The notes under the pieces: generated by a model
Databases searched by the model: none
What the model was told of the DNA's origin: nothing
What the model saw: only the letters and a program-made list of their open reading frames with translations
Part shown: in pieces, positions 17,303-29,737 of the stretch
Layout of the letters: each line of letters opens with the position of its first letter
Numbering within the stretch: position 1 is the stretch's first letter
Source: Variovorax paradoxus
Lineage (GTDB): Bacteria > Pseudomonadota > Gammaproteobacteria > Burkholderiales > Burkholderiaceae_C
Reading direction: 5' to 3'
Length of the DNA stretch: 64,000 bases
Assembly (NCBI RefSeq): GCF_024734665.1
Contig: NZ_CP102931.1
Location: forward strand, 3,594,001 to 3,658,000
Made by a program: the position numbers and the translations under genes

Positions 17303-17521
17303 TCAGTGCTTCATGACGACGCCGGTGCGGTCCTTTGCGCTGTCGATGGTCGCGCTCACGGCGCTGGTGTTGACGGCCAGGGCCACCAGGATGGCGCCGA
17401 CGAAGGCCGGGTCGGCGGGGCTGTTGAAGTTCGAGGCCCCTGCAATGGCCAGGGCCTGCTGCACCTGCTGGCGGGTCAGTTCCGCTGCCGCTTCTCCAAC
17501 GACGTTCTTCTTGGTTGCCAT
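17303..17521 (-). CDS. small hypothetical protein, 72 aa
   Basis: Not recognised. It begins MATKKNVVGEAAAELTRQQ, then a Gln-rich helix, then a hydrophobic stretch (VGAILVALAV, residues 41-50), and ends GVVMKH. A strong ribosome site, GAGGAG (complement of 17529-17534), lies 7 nt upstream of the ATG, which favours real translation. The hydrophobic segment is too short for a confident transmembrane call. It is convergent with the Rnk-like gene and divergent from the lipoprotein gene. Confidence 0.6.
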   Translation of the reverse strand: MATKKNVVGEAAAELTRQQVQQALAIAGASNFNSPADPAFVGAILVALAVNTSAVSATIDSAKDRTGVVMKH

Positions 17522-17748
17522 CTGAAAGCTCCTCGGAGTGAAGGCCCGACTGTAGCTGTCGGGTGGGCCACGCCCGCATGCCCATGACTTTCGGCACTGG
17601 TGCACCGGACATGCGGAATGTATGTTCGCGCGGGCGCCGGCGGCGCGTCGAATCGGGAGGTCGTACAGGCCATGGCAATTCCATCTTCGGTCTTGATCAA
17701 GCGACGTCCGCACCGGGCATCTCATTCTTTTCACCTGACAGATCGGAC

Positions 17749-18654
17749 ATGGCTTTTTCCAAACTCTCTCTCGCAAGTGCACTCGCGGGCCTGCTGGCCC
17801 TTTCAGGCTGCCAGACCATGGACATGCAAATGGGCAGCCAGTCGGCCAAGACCGTGGCCACCGGCAGCGCCGCAGGCAGCGCAACCTCCGGCGAAAGCAG
17901 CCAGCTCGAGCGCTGCGATTCGCCACTCGGCACGGTCTCGCTGATCGAAAACGTGAATGCGGGCTGGTACACCATCCTCACCGGCGAATACAAGCTGCCT
18001 CCCACCGCCAACCTGCTGCGCCTGCTGGTGCAGCAATCGAACTGCTTCGTGGTGGTCGAGCGCGGCGCGGCCGGCATGAACGCCATGACGCGCGAGCGCG
18101 CGCTGATGCAGTCGGGCGAAATGCGCGGCGGCAGCAACTTCGGGCGCGGCCAGATGGTGGCTTCGGACTACGGCCTGTCGCCCGAGATCGTGTTCAGCAA
18201 CAGCGACGCCGGCGGCCTGGGTGGCGCGCTCGGCGGCCTGGTGGGTGGCGGCCGTGGCCGCGCCATCGCCCAGCTCGGCGCGAGCATGCAGACCAAGGAA
18301 GCCAGCGCGCTGCTGACCCTCATCGACAACCGCTCCGGCGTGCAGGTTGCGGCCGCCGAAGGCAGCGCCTCCAAGACCGACTTCGCGGGCTTTGCCGGCC
18401 TGGGCGGTCTTTCCGCCGCGGGCGGCATTGGCGGCTACACGCGCACGCCGCAGGGCAAGGTGATTGCCGCGGCCTTCATGGACGCGTTCAACCAGATGGT
18501 CCGTTCGCTGCGCAACTACAAGGCGCAGACGGTGCGCGGCCAGGGCCTCGGCGGTGGCGGTCGCCTGGGCGTGGACGGCGGCGCGGCGCCCTCGCAGACC
18601 TCGGCGCCGGGAGCGGCAAAGCAGCCGCGCCGCAGCAGCAAGCAGGCGCAGTAG
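17749..18654 (+). CDS. CsgG/LpoB-like lipoprotein
   Basis: 301 residues. A lipoprotein signal with lipobox LSGC (Cys near residue 20) is followed by a CsgG/HfaB-type domain: SLIENVNAGWY, LLRLLVQQSNCFVVVERGA, YGLSPEIVFSNSDA, and LLTLIDNRSGVQVAAAEGSAS. The segment GGLGGALGGLVGGGRGRA is Gly-rich. Such proteins form outer-membrane secretion pores or activate penicillin-binding proteins; here no curli or PBP partner is nearby, so the role is open. ATG 17749 fits the signal peptide. Confidence 0.82.
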   Translation: MAFSKLSLASALAGLLALSGCQTMDMQMGSQSAKTVATGSAAGSATSGESSQLERCDSPLGTVSLIENVNAGWYTILTGEYKLPPTANLLRLLVQQSNCFVVVERGAAGMNAMTRERALMQSGEMRGGSNFGRGQMVASDYGLSPEIVFSNSDAGGLGGALGGLVGGGRGRAIAQLGASMQTKEASALLTLIDNRSGVQVAAAEGSASKTDFAGFAGLGGLSAAGGIGGYTRTPQGKVIAAAFMDAFNQMVRSLRNYKAQTVRGQGLGGGGRLGVDGGAAPSQTSAPGAAKQPRRSSKQAQ

Positions 18655-18681
18655 CGCACATCGCCGGCCGGCCCGCCTCGC

Positions 18682-19086
18682 TCAGAGGTAGCGCGTTTCG
18701 GCCGGCGGCTCGAACCAGTTGTTGTTGCGCCCGTCCATGTACCGGACGGGCGCCGCCGACAGCTCTTGCGGCGTGACGTCGTCCAGGCAGCTCACGTTCA
18801 CGCTGACGTAAGCACCACCGATCTCGGGCACATTGCCGCGCCCGAACGACCGGATGCCGCAGTGCCTGCAGAACAGGTGCTCGGTGCTGTGCGTGTTGAA
18901 CTGGTACAGCGACAAATCTTCTTCTCCCGACAGCAGCGTGAAGGCCTCCGGCTTCACGATCGCGCCCCATGCGCGGGCCTTGGTGCAGATCGAGCAATTG
19001 CATTTGCCCGTGCCCTCGGCGAGATCGATCAAGGCCTGGAAGCGAACCTTGCCGCAATGGCAGCTGCCGTTGTATGTCTTCTTCAT
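18682..19086 (-). CDS. GFA family (glutathione-dependent formaldehyde-activating-like) zinc protein
   Basis: 134 residues of the Mss4-like/GFA fold. Zinc-binding cysteines occur as SCHCGKVRF, KCNCSICTKA and FCRHCGIRSFG. Most family members are of unknown function despite the GFA name. It is divergent from the WYL regulator at 19174 across 87 bp, which suggests control by it. Confidence 0.9.
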   Translation of the reverse strand: MKKTYNGSCHCGKVRFQALIDLAEGTGKCNCSICTKARAWGAIVKPEAFTLLSGEEDLSLYQFNTHSTEHLFCRHCGIRSFGRGNVPEIGGAYVSVNVSCLDDVTPQELSAAPVRYMDGRNNNWFEPPAETRYL

Positions 19087-19173
19087 GGGTCTGTGTCCTG
19101 GGGTTGAGATGAAAGCCAAGGCTACGACCCATTGCGGACAGATTCTGTCCTCGATCGCGGGCATCATGCGCAC

Positions 19174-20160
19174 ATGCTGTCTGCCTCCGCACGCCTGATC
19201 CGGCTTCTTTCGTTGTTCCAGGCACAACGCTCCTGGACGGGCGCCGAACTCGCCGCCCGGCTCGACATCACCGAGCGCACCTTGCGCCGCGACGTGGACC
19301 GCCTGCGCAGCCTCGGCTACACGGTCGACTCCACCTCCGGCGTGGCGGGCGGCTACCGGCTGGGCGCGGGCACCGCCCTGCCACCGCTGCTGCTGGAAGA
19401 CGAAGAAGCCATCGCCGTCGCGCTCGGCCTGGGCAACCCGGTCGGCGCCGCGGGCGACATCGAGAACGCCTCGATGCGCGCGCTGGCCAAGCTCGAACAG
19501 TTGATGCCGCCGCGCCTGCGCCGCCGGCTCGACAGCGTGCGCGCGTCGGTGGTGCCGGTTATGCGCGGCAAGTCGTCCGTGCGGCTGAAGGCCGTGTCCT
19601 TGCTTGCCGAAGCCTGCACCGACCGGCTCGAGCTGCGCTTCGGCTACCGCGACCACCACGACGCCGTCACCGAACGCACGGTAGAGCCGCATCGCGTGGT
19701 GCAGACGGGGCAGCGCTGGTACCTGCTGGCCTGGGACACGACGCGGCAGGACTGGCGCACCTTCCGCCTCGACCGCATCGTCGAACCCGCGCCCACCGGT
19801 GCCCGATTCACGCCGCGCCGACTGCCCCACGGCGACGTCGCTGCCTACATGGAACACGCGCTGCAGGTGTCGCCTTACCTGCACCATGCGCAGGTCGTGG
19901 TGCATGCATCTGCCAAGGCGCTGGAGCCCTACCTCGGCTGGGTCAGCGGAACGCCTCAGGCCATCGACGAAGGCTCTACGCGCATCGCCACCGGTGCCAA
20001 TTCGCTTGACGCGCTGGCTGTCTGGCTTGGCTGCCTGCCGCATGACTTCGAGGTCGAATCGCCGAAGGAACTGGTCGAGCACCTGGCGCTCGTGGCCGAG
20101 CGGCTCGGCAGGGCCACGCGCAAGCCACGGAAAGCGGTGGGCCGCCTCCCCCGTATATAG
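19174..20160 (+). CDS. YafY-type regulator, HTH_11 plus WYL domain
   Basis: 328 residues. The N-terminal winged helix (about 1-60) has RLIRLLSLFQAQRSWTGAEL and LDITERTLRRDVDRLRSLGY. The WYL domain (about 135-220) has QTGQRWYLLAWDTTRQDWR and FRLDRI, followed by a WCX C-terminal region. WYL domains bind ligands or nucleic acids. The start MLSASARL at 19174 is preferred to the in-frame ATG at 19132, which precedes the family N-terminus. The divergent GFA gene is the obvious candidate target. Confidence 0.88.
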   Translation: MLSASARLIRLLSLFQAQRSWTGAELAARLDITERTLRRDVDRLRSLGYTVDSTSGVAGGYRLGAGTALPPLLLEDEEAIAVALGLGNPVGAAGDIENASMRALAKLEQLMPPRLRRRLDSVRASVVPVMRGKSSVRLKAVSLLAEACTDRLELRFGYRDHHDAVTERTVEPHRVVQTGQRWYLLAWDTTRQDWRTFRLDRIVEPAPTGARFTPRRLPHGDVAAYMEHALQVSPYLHHAQVVVHASAKALEPYLGWVSGTPQAIDEGSTRIATGANSLDALAVWLGCLPHDFEVESPKELVEHLALVAERLGRATRKPRKAVGRLPRI

Positions 20161-20285
20161 GATGGGCGGCACGCTGGCCGCACCCTACCCTTTGCGCCAT
20201 CCAGCAACCCCAGAGACCTCTTCTCCATGCGCCTCGCCCCCACGTCCTGCATGAGCGCATACAGCCTCCCCGGCCTGGCGCGCGC

Positions 20286-20990
20286 ATGACCGCAGAAACA
20301 CAGGTTGCCCTCGTCGAAGACGACACCGGCATGCGCGAGCGCATCTCGCGCGTGGTCGACGCCGACCCGTCGCTGAGCCTGGCCTATAGCGCCTCCAACG
20401 CCGCCGACATCCTCGGCTGGCTGGTCGACAACCCCATCGACGTGCTGCTGGTCGACCTCGGCCTGCCCGACCGCCCCGGGCTGCAGGTGATCAGCCAGTG
20501 CCGCAACATGCAGCCGGCCTGCGCGGTGATGGTGCTGTCGATCTTCGGCGACGAGGCCAACATGGTCCAGGCCTTCGAGGCTGGCGCCAGCGGCTATCTG
20601 CTGAAGGACGGCACCGAGGCCGACCTCGCCACCCACATCCGCCACCTGCGCGCCGGCGGCTCGCCGATGTCGCCGGTGATCGCACGCAAGCTGCTGCGGC
20701 GCTGGCAGGCTCATTCGGGCGGAGCGCCACGGCAACAGCAGCCGGCAGCCGCCAAGCCGGCCAGCACCGCGCCGAGCGCTTCGGCGATCGCTCCCGAACG
20801 CCTGTCGCCACGCGAGTTCGAGGTGCTCGACCTGGTCTCTCGTGGTTTCACCTATGTCGAAGTCGGAACGCAGATGGGAGTCTCCGCATCGACGGTCCAA
20901 ACCCATATCCGCAATATCTACGGCAAGCTGGATGTGCACAACAAATCGGAAGCGGTGTTCGAGGCACGCAACCTCGGTTGGCTTCCCTAG
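20286..20990 (+). CDS. NarL/LuxR-type response regulator
   Basis: 234 residues. The receiver domain (1-125) has acidic pocket residues EDD, phospho-acceptor Asp in LLVDLGLPDRPG (about residue 57), and Lys in YLLKDGT. A Gln/Pro/Ala-rich linker leads to a LuxR helix-turn-helix (about 165-230): LSPREFEVLDLVSRGFTYVE and SASTVQTHIRNIYGKLDV. It is followed by its histidine kinase with a 1-nt gap. Confidence 0.95.
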   Translation: MTAETQVALVEDDTGMRERISRVVDADPSLSLAYSASNAADILGWLVDNPIDVLLVDLGLPDRPGLQVISQCRNMQPACAVMVLSIFGDEANMVQAFEAGASGYLLKDGTEADLATHIRHLRAGGSPMSPVIARKLLRRWQAHSGGAPRQQQPAAAKPASTAPSASAIAPERLSPREFEVLDLVSRGFTYVEVGTQMGVSASTVQTHIRNIYGKLDVHNKSEAVFEARNLGWLP

Positions 20991-20991
20991 T

Positions 20992-22857
20992 GTGGCCAGC
21001 GGCGTTCATCGCCAGTTCCTTGCGGCGCTGCTGTGCCTGTGGCTTGCGCTGGCAGGCGTCCACGCCCACGCCGCCGGGACGCCCGGCTCCATCGACATAA
21101 GCTCGGCCGAGGCCACGCTCGAACCCGATGGCCTGCCGGCGCAGAGGCGCCAGGTGCAACTGCCCTTTCGCTGGGACCACGAGTTTCCCGGCCTCGGGGG
21201 CAAGGCGACCTACCGCATCGACCTGCCTGCCGCCGCAGTGCCGGCCGACGAACCCGCGGCCCTGCTGATGTCGGGTGCGGGCAACCAGGTGGCGATCTCG
21301 TTCAACGACGCGCTGGTGGCCAGTTTCGGCACGCTGGGCGTGCCGAAGCACGACGCGACCAAGAGCAACCTGCTGGTTCCGGTTCCGGCCGTGCTGCACC
21401 GTACGGGCCAGCCACAGTCGCTGGTCGTGCGCACGACCATCCAGCGCCAGCGTGGCGCGGGGCTGGCCAGCGTCCAGTACGGCACCGAGGCCTCGCTCGC
21501 GGTGCTCTATCGCGAGCGGCAAGGCTGGCGCAACACCTCGGCCATCGTGTATGCCGTCAGCCTGCTGCTGATGGGCGGCATTGCCGGTGGCCTGTGGCTG
21601 CGCCAGCGCGATGCGCTCTACGGCTGCTTCGCGCTGGCCGCGCTCTCGGGCGTGGCGCGCAACCTCGACCGCGTGTGGCCCGACGTGCCGATCCCCTGGC
21701 CGCTGTGGGGCGCGGTGGTGGCGGTCTGCTACGCCTGCCACATCGGGCTGATCGCTCGCTTCGTGCTGCTGGTGCTCGAGCGCAACCCGCCGTGGCTGGT
21801 GCGATCGATCCACGCCGCGCTCGCGCTGTCGGTCACGCTGGCCTGTGCTTCCTTCGCGTTTGCGCGGCCTTCGCTGTGGACTGCCGGCCTGGTCGTCCTG
21901 CAGCTGACCAGCATCGTCTGCCTGCCCTACGTGGTGTACGGCGCGCTGGTGGATCGGCGGCGCATTGCGGGCGTGCTGATGGCAGCGGGCACGCTGGCCA
22001 TCCTGGCCGGCGCGCACGATCTGCTGCTGGTGCGCATGGGCCTTTTCGGCGGCGCCGACTTCACCCTGACGGCGCACGCGATGTTCTTCTTCGTGATGAT
22101 CCTGGCCGGCCTCGTGGTCGAGCGCTACAGCCGCACAGTGGCCGACTACCGCGCGCTCAACACCAACCTCGCGGCCCGCGTGGCGGAGCGCGAAGATCAG
22201 CTGCGCAACGCTTTCGAGACCGTGCGCCAGCAGCATCAGGAGCAGGCCGTGCTGCTGGAGCGCCAGCGCATCATGCGGGAGATCCACGACGGCGTGGGCT
22301 CGCAGCTCGTGGGCCTGCTCAACGTGGTGACGCAGGCCAAGCCGGACCGCGCCGTGATCGAGGAGCACGTGAAGCTCGCGCTCGACGAAATGCGCATGGC
22401 CGTCGATTCGCTGCAACCCACGCACGACGACCTGCCGACCGTGCTGGCCACCCTGCGCTACCGCCTGCAGCCGCGGCTCGACGCAGCCGGCATCGAACTG
22501 GCGTGGGACGTGGAGGTCATTCCGCCGCTGGAGCCCTTCGCCGCACGGGCAGCCCTGCAGCTGCAGCGCATCCTGCTCGAAGCCTTCACCAACGTGCTCA
22601 AGCACGCGGCCGCCACGCGCATCGTGATGCATGCGAGCTGGCATGGCAACGAGAAGCCGTCGCTGGTGCGCATCGTGCTCACGGACAACGGACGCGGCCT
22701 GCCGACGGCGCCAGCCGGTGGTGGGCACAGGGGACACGGCATTGCGAACATGCATGCGCGAGCCCAGTCCATCGGCGCGCGGCTGCAGATCGAAACGGTG
22801 GACCCCGCAACCGGGGGAGCGCGCATGCAGCTCGACTGGCCCTGCGCACGGGCCTGA
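20992..22857 (+). CDS. 7TM-DISM type sensor histidine kinase
   Basis: 621 residues. The signal-like first helix (LAALLCLWLALAGVHAHA) is followed by a periplasmic domain (about 35-185), about seven transmembrane helices (185-385), a coiled coil, a HisKA_3 H-box RQRIMREIHDGVGSQLVGL with the phospho-His, and a HATPase domain with EAFTNVLKHA, DNGRGLP and GHGIANM. GTG 20992 starts immediately after the response regulator stop; no ATG fits as well. The ligand is unknown. Confidence 0.92.
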   Translation: MASGVHRQFLAALLCLWLALAGVHAHAAGTPGSIDISSAEATLEPDGLPAQRRQVQLPFRWDHEFPGLGGKATYRIDLPAAAVPADEPAALLMSGAGNQVAISFNDALVASFGTLGVPKHDATKSNLLVPVPAVLHRTGQPQSLVVRTTIQRQRGAGLASVQYGTEASLAVLYRERQGWRNTSAIVYAVSLLLMGGIAGGLWLRQRDALYGCFALAALSGVARNLDRVWPDVPIPWPLWGAVVAVCYACHIGLIARFVLLVLERNPPWLVRSIHAALALSVTLACASFAFARPSLWTAGLVVLQLTSIVCLPYVVYGALVDRRRIAGVLMAAGTLAILAGAHDLLLVRMGLFGGADFTLTAHAMFFFVMILAGLVVERYSRTVADYRALNTNLAARVAEREDQLRNAFETVRQQHQEQAVLLERQRIMREIHDGVGSQLVGLLNVVTQAKPDRAVIEEHVKLALDEMRMAVDSLQPTHDDLPTVLATLRYRLQPRLDAAGIELAWDVEVIPPLEPFAARAALQLQRILLEAFTNVLKHAAATRIVMHASWHGNEKPSLVRIVLTDNGRGLPTAPAGGGHRGHGIANMHARAQSIGARLQIETVDPATGGARMQLDWPCARA

Positions 22858-22870
22858 GGAGCGCCTTCTT

Positions 22871-23212
22871 TCAGCGCAGCGCGAACGCCAGCGTCACCGC
22901 CCCCAGCGCCAGCAGGCCGAGGCCGGCGATGAAGACCATCTCGCCCCAGGCTTCGAGCCGCGCACCCGACCTGCGGGCGCGCATCGAGATGAAAGACAGC
23001 AACGCGCTGGCCAGGAAGACCAGCGCGTCGACGGCCAGCAGACGATCGATCAGCAGCCGCATGTCGTCGCGCGGCCCGAGGTGCCCGATCGACATCACGG
23101 TCATGCACACGCCGATCATGGTGGCCGACGTGGGCAGGATGTGCGCCGAGAGGCCGCCGGCCGGCGAGCGTTCGTGGACCACTTCCAGCTGCAGCTTGCC
23201 TGGCGGCTTCAT
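22871..23212 (-). CDS. small membrane protein of unknown function
   Basis: 113 residues. A polar N-terminus (about 1-25) precedes three hydrophobic helices: MIGVCMTVMSIG (about 32-43), LLAVDALVFLASALLSFISM (about 58-77) and MVFIAGLGLLALGAVTLAFA (about 92-111). No domain is recognised. It faces the kinase gene and lies upstream of htrA on the opposite side, with 19 nt between its start and the htrA stop. Confidence 0.65.
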   Translation of the reverse strand: MKPPGKLQLEVVHERSPAGGLSAHILPTSATMIGVCMTVMSIGHLGPRDDMRLLIDRLLAVDALVFLASALLSFISMRARRSGARLEAWGEMVFIAGLGLLALGAVTLAFALR

Positions 23213-23231
23213 CGGGCCGTCGTCCCTTCGA

Positions 23232-24719
23232 TCAGCCGATGCGAACCGGCACGAAGATCTTGTCTTCGCCGCGCTGGATCAAGAGCGCCACCGACTTGTT
23301 GCTGGCCTTGGCCACCACCTCGCGCACCTGCTCCACGCTCTGCGCGGGCGTGCCGTTGATGGCCAGCAGCACGTCACCCGCCTGCACCCCGGCCTGCGCC
23401 GAGGGACCGGCCGCGTCTTCGATCAGCAGCCCGTTCTCGACAGCGGCCTCGCGCTTTTCCTGCGGCTGCAGCGGACGCAGCGCCAGGCCCAGCTTGCCCT
23501 GGCCCACGTCGGCATCTGCCTTCGCGACCTTGGCGGGCTTCTCGCTCGCATCGCCCAGCTTGGCCTGCAGCTCCTGGCGTTCGCCCTGGCGCCACACTTC
23601 GAGCGTGACCTTCTTGCCCGGCGCCTGCTGGCCGATCACCGCGGGCAAGTCGCCCGAGGACACGATGGCCTGGCCATCGACCTTGCGGATCACGTCGCCC
23701 GCCTTCAGGCCCGCCTTGTCGCCGGGGCCGCCCTTCTCGATGTTCGAGACCAGCGCGCCTTCGGGCTTGTCGAGCTTGAACGAATCGGCAAAGGCCTGGT
23801 TCACTTCCTGCACCGCCACGCCGAGCCGGCCGTGCGTGGCCTTGCCGGTCGCGACGATCTGGTCCTTCACCTGGATCGCCACGTCGATCGGAATGGCGAA
23901 CGACACGCCCTGGTAGCCGCCGCTGCGGCTGTAGATCTGCGAGTTGATGCCGACCACCTCGCCGCGCGTGTTGAGCAGCGGGCCGCCGGAGTTGCCGGGG
24001 TTCACGGCCACGTCGGTCTGGATGAAAGGCACGTAGCTGTCGTCGGGCAGCGAGCGGCCCTTGGCGCTGACCACGCCGGCCGTCACGGTGTTCTCGAAGC
24101 CGAAGGGCGAGCCGATGGCCAGCACCCATTCGCCGACCTTCAGGTCCTTGGTGTTGCCGAGCGCGAGCACGGGCAGGTTCTTGGCGTCGATCTTGAGCAC
24201 TGCGATGTCGGTCTTGGCGTCAGCGCCCAGCACCTTCGCTCGGAATTCGCGGCGGTCGGTCAGCTTGACGGTGACTTCCTTCGCATCCTTCACGACGTGG
24301 GCGTTGGTGATGATGATGCCGCTGGGGTCGACGATGAAGCCCGAGCCCTGCGCGCGCACCGGCACTTCGCGCTGCTGCTGTTGCTGGCCGCGCGGGTTGA
24401 TCTGGCCCTGGAAGCGGCGGAAGAACTGGAACATCGGGTCATCGGGGTCGACGCCCTGGATCTCGGCGGCAGCCTCGTCGTCGGAAGCCTTCATGGTGCC
24501 GGTCACGCTGATGTTGACCACGGCCGGGCCATCGCGCGAGGTGATGGTCGAGAAGTCGGGCAGCGTGACCATGGCCGCGGGCGCCACGGCGGTGGCATTG
24601 GTGGTCGGCGTGCCCACGGCACGGGCGCTGGTGTAGGCACCGGCACCAACGGCACCGATCACACCCGCGCTCGCCAGGGCAATCACCAGGGCGCGGGGCG
24701 AAGTCAGACGGGAGTTCAT
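23232..24719 (-). CDS. degQ: Do/DegQ/HtrA family periplasmic serine protease
   Basis: 495 residues. An N-terminal membrane anchor or signal segment (ALVIALASAGVIGAVGAGA) precedes a trypsin-like domain with catalytic His in ITNAHVV, Asp in KTDIAVLKID and Ser in NPGNSGGPLLN, then two PDZ domains (about 275-375 and 400-490). It degrades or chaperones misfolded envelope proteins. ATG 24719 is chosen over a longer frame because the signal begins there. Upstream lies a CTTAA direct repeat that may bind the response regulator encoded by the neighbouring two-component system. The mucD/degP/degQ paralogue cannot be fixed by eye. Confidence 0.93.
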   Translation of the reverse strand: MNSRLTSPRALVIALASAGVIGAVGAGAYTSARAVGTPTTNATAVAPAAMVTLPDFSTITSRDGPAVVNISVTGTMKASDDEAAAEIQGVDPDDPMFQFFRRFQGQINPRGQQQQQREVPVRAQGSGFIVDPSGIIITNAHVVKDAKEVTVKLTDRREFRAKVLGADAKTDIAVLKIDAKNLPVLALGNTKDLKVGEWVLAIGSPFGFENTVTAGVVSAKGRSLPDDSYVPFIQTDVAVNPGNSGGPLLNTRGEVVGINSQIYSRSGGYQGVSFAIPIDVAIQVKDQIVATGKATHGRLGVAVQEVNQAFADSFKLDKPEGALVSNIEKGGPGDKAGLKAGDVIRKVDGQAIVSSGDLPAVIGQQAPGKKVTLEVWRQGERQELQAKLGDASEKPAKVAKADADVGQGKLGLALRPLQPQEKREAAVENGLLIEDAAGPSAQAGVQAGDVLLAINGTPAQSVEQVREVVAKASNKSVALLIQRGEDKIFVPVRIG

Positions 24720-24780
24720 TTGTCGGTTCCTTTCAGGGCGCTTGGGCGCCAAAACGATGAAAGGAATGTCGTCGGTCTGA

Positions 24781-24797
24781 CTTAAGCGCCGCTTAAA
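24781..24797. promoter_or_regulatory. PmrA/QseB-type box upstream of htrA
   Basis: CTTAAG, five bases, CTTAAA: a direct repeat with an 11-bp period, as in the CTTAA boxes bound by PmrA/BasR-type OmpR-family regulators. It lies about 62 bp upstream of the htrA start, in the only gap between htrA and the kinase/regulator pair. Confidence 0.6.
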
Positions 24798-24821
24798 CGG
24801 CGCGGCCCCTGCAAAGGAAGC

Positions 24822-26146
24822 TCAGGCACGCGCCGGAAAGCGCACGAGCACGCGCAGGCCCCCGAGGCTGGGCGACTGGTCGAGCGCTACCGTCGCCCCG
24901 TGCAGGTCGGCAATCGACTTGACGATGGCCAGGCCCAGGCCGCTGCCGGGTGCCTGCGTTTCGCCCGAGCGATAGAAACGGTCGAGCACGCGCTCGCGTT
25001 CGTCGGGCGGCAGGCCCGGCCCGCTGTCGTCCACGGTGAGCTCGGCCGCGTCGCCCTGGCGGGCTATGCCGATGTCGACCCGGCCCTCGATGGGCGTGTA
25101 CTTGATCGCGTTTTCGAGCAGGTTGCGCAGCAGCATGCGCAAGGCCTCTGACTGACCATCGACCACGGCCGCATCGGCATGCGCGATGCCGATGTCGATG
25201 CCACGCGCCTGCGCGGCCGCAACCGCATCGGACACCGCGAGCCGCGCAACCTCGGACAGGTCGACCGGCTCGGGCTTGGCGCCGGCCGCCATGCTGGCCT
25301 CGTGCCGGGCCAGCGCGAGCATCTGCTCGACCAGCCGGGTGGCGCGGTCGATGCCCGCCACCAGGCGGCTCACGGCGAGGTCGCGCGACGCATCGTCAGG
25401 CGCGCGCTGCAAGCCCTGCACCTGCAGCTTCAACGCGGCCAGCGGCGAGCGCAACTCGTGCGCGGCATCGGCGACGAAGTGCTTCTGCGCATCGAAGGCG
25501 TGGCGCACGCGGTCGAAGAGCAGGTTCAGCTCCTGCACCAGCGGGCGAACTTCCTCGGGCAGGTTTTCCTCGCTCACCGGCGACAGATCGTCGGCCTGGC
25601 GCGATGCCACCTGTTTGCGCACGCGCGCCACGGGGGCAAGCGACCGACTCACGACCCACCACACGACCAGCATCAGCAGCGGCGCCATCAGCGCCACCGG
25701 CGCAATGGTGCGCAAGGCCAGCGTGCCGGCCATGTGGCGCCGCGCCGCCATGTCTTGCGCTACCTGGATCACCAGCCCGCGCGTCTGCATCGAGAACACG
25801 CGGTAGGTGGTGCCGCGCGCGTGCACGTCGGCAAAGCCCAGCACCGCGAGTTGCGGCAGCGCGGCCTCTTCGGCGGATTCGAAGATGCGCACACCTTCAG
25901 CGGTCCACACCTGCACGACGAAATCGAAGTTCTGTTCCCCCGTGCCGATGCCGCCGACCGCCGCACTTGGCGGAAGGCCCGCACGCAACGAGAGCGCCAT
26001 CTGCTGCATGTGGTAGTCGAAGATGTCGTCCGCCTCGGCGAGCACGGTGCGGTAGGCCACCAGCGCCTGCGCGCCCGCGGCGAGCACGATGGCCGCCAGC
26101 AGGAACCACAGCAGCCGCGCGCGCAGCGATCCGGTCAGCGCCCTCT

Positions 26147-26150
<4 letters not shown>
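24822..26150 (-). CDS. sensor histidine kinase, QseC/PmrB-like
   Basis: 442 residues. Transmembrane helices at about 12-32 and 165-185 flank a ~130-residue periplasmic 2CSK_N-type sensor; a HAMP-like linker, HisKA domain (HFVADAAHELRSPLAALKL, phospho-His) and HATPase (NLLENAIKYTP, DSGPGLP, GSGLGLAIVKSIA) follow. ATG 26150 overlaps the response regulator stop as ATGA, so the two are translationally coupled. The family responds to envelope signals such as cations, peptides or catechol-like compounds; the signal here is unknown. Confidence 0.93.
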
Positions 26151-29364
<3,214 letters not shown>

Positions 29365-29377
29365 GGCGAACCTCGCT

Positions 29378-29737
29378 TCAGGGGCAGACAGCTTCGACGT
29401 TGTTGCCGTCGGGGTCGATGAGAAAGGCCGCGTAGTAGGTCGGGCTGTAGTCGGGTCGCGGGCCTGCGCCGCCGTTGTCGGTGCCGCCCGCCTTCAGGCC
29501 GGCCTTGTGAAAGGCCGCCACGGCCTCGTGGTTCGACGCGCGGAAGGCGATATGGGTGCCGGGCCCTTTCGCTCCCTTGGCCGCATAGAGCCACAGCGCG
29601 GGCTCGTCGGCCGGGCCGATGCCGGCATAGCTGTCGTCGTGCGGGCCCGGCACGTGGCCGAGCGGTGCGAGCGCGGCTTCGTAGAAGCGGCGGCTCGCGG
29701 CGAGGTCTTTGACTTTCAGTCCGATGTGGTCGTACAT
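29378..29737 (-). CDS. VOC (glyoxalase/dioxygenase) superfamily protein
   Basis: 119 residues, two beta-alpha-beta-beta-beta modules. The first metal-ligand region is [20 protein letters not shown], the second is [17 protein letters not shown], and the end is [15 protein letters not shown]. It may be a lyase, dioxygenase or resistance-type protein; the substrate is unknown. Its first 22 nt overlap the end of the upstream AraC gene, suggesting co-translation. Confidence 0.87.
   Translation of the reverse strand: MYDHIGLKVKDLAASRRFYEAALAPLGHVPGPHDDSYAGIGPADEPALWLYAAKGAKGPGTHIAFRASNHEAVAAFHKAGLKAGGTDNGGAGPRPDYSPTYYAAFLIDPDGNNVEAVCP

Noticed and set aside
21033..24785. 1250-codon open frame on the plus strand
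   Set aside because: It runs out of frame through the histidine kinase and antisense through htrA. It is Arg/Ala/Gly-rich with no domain, an artefact of high GC.
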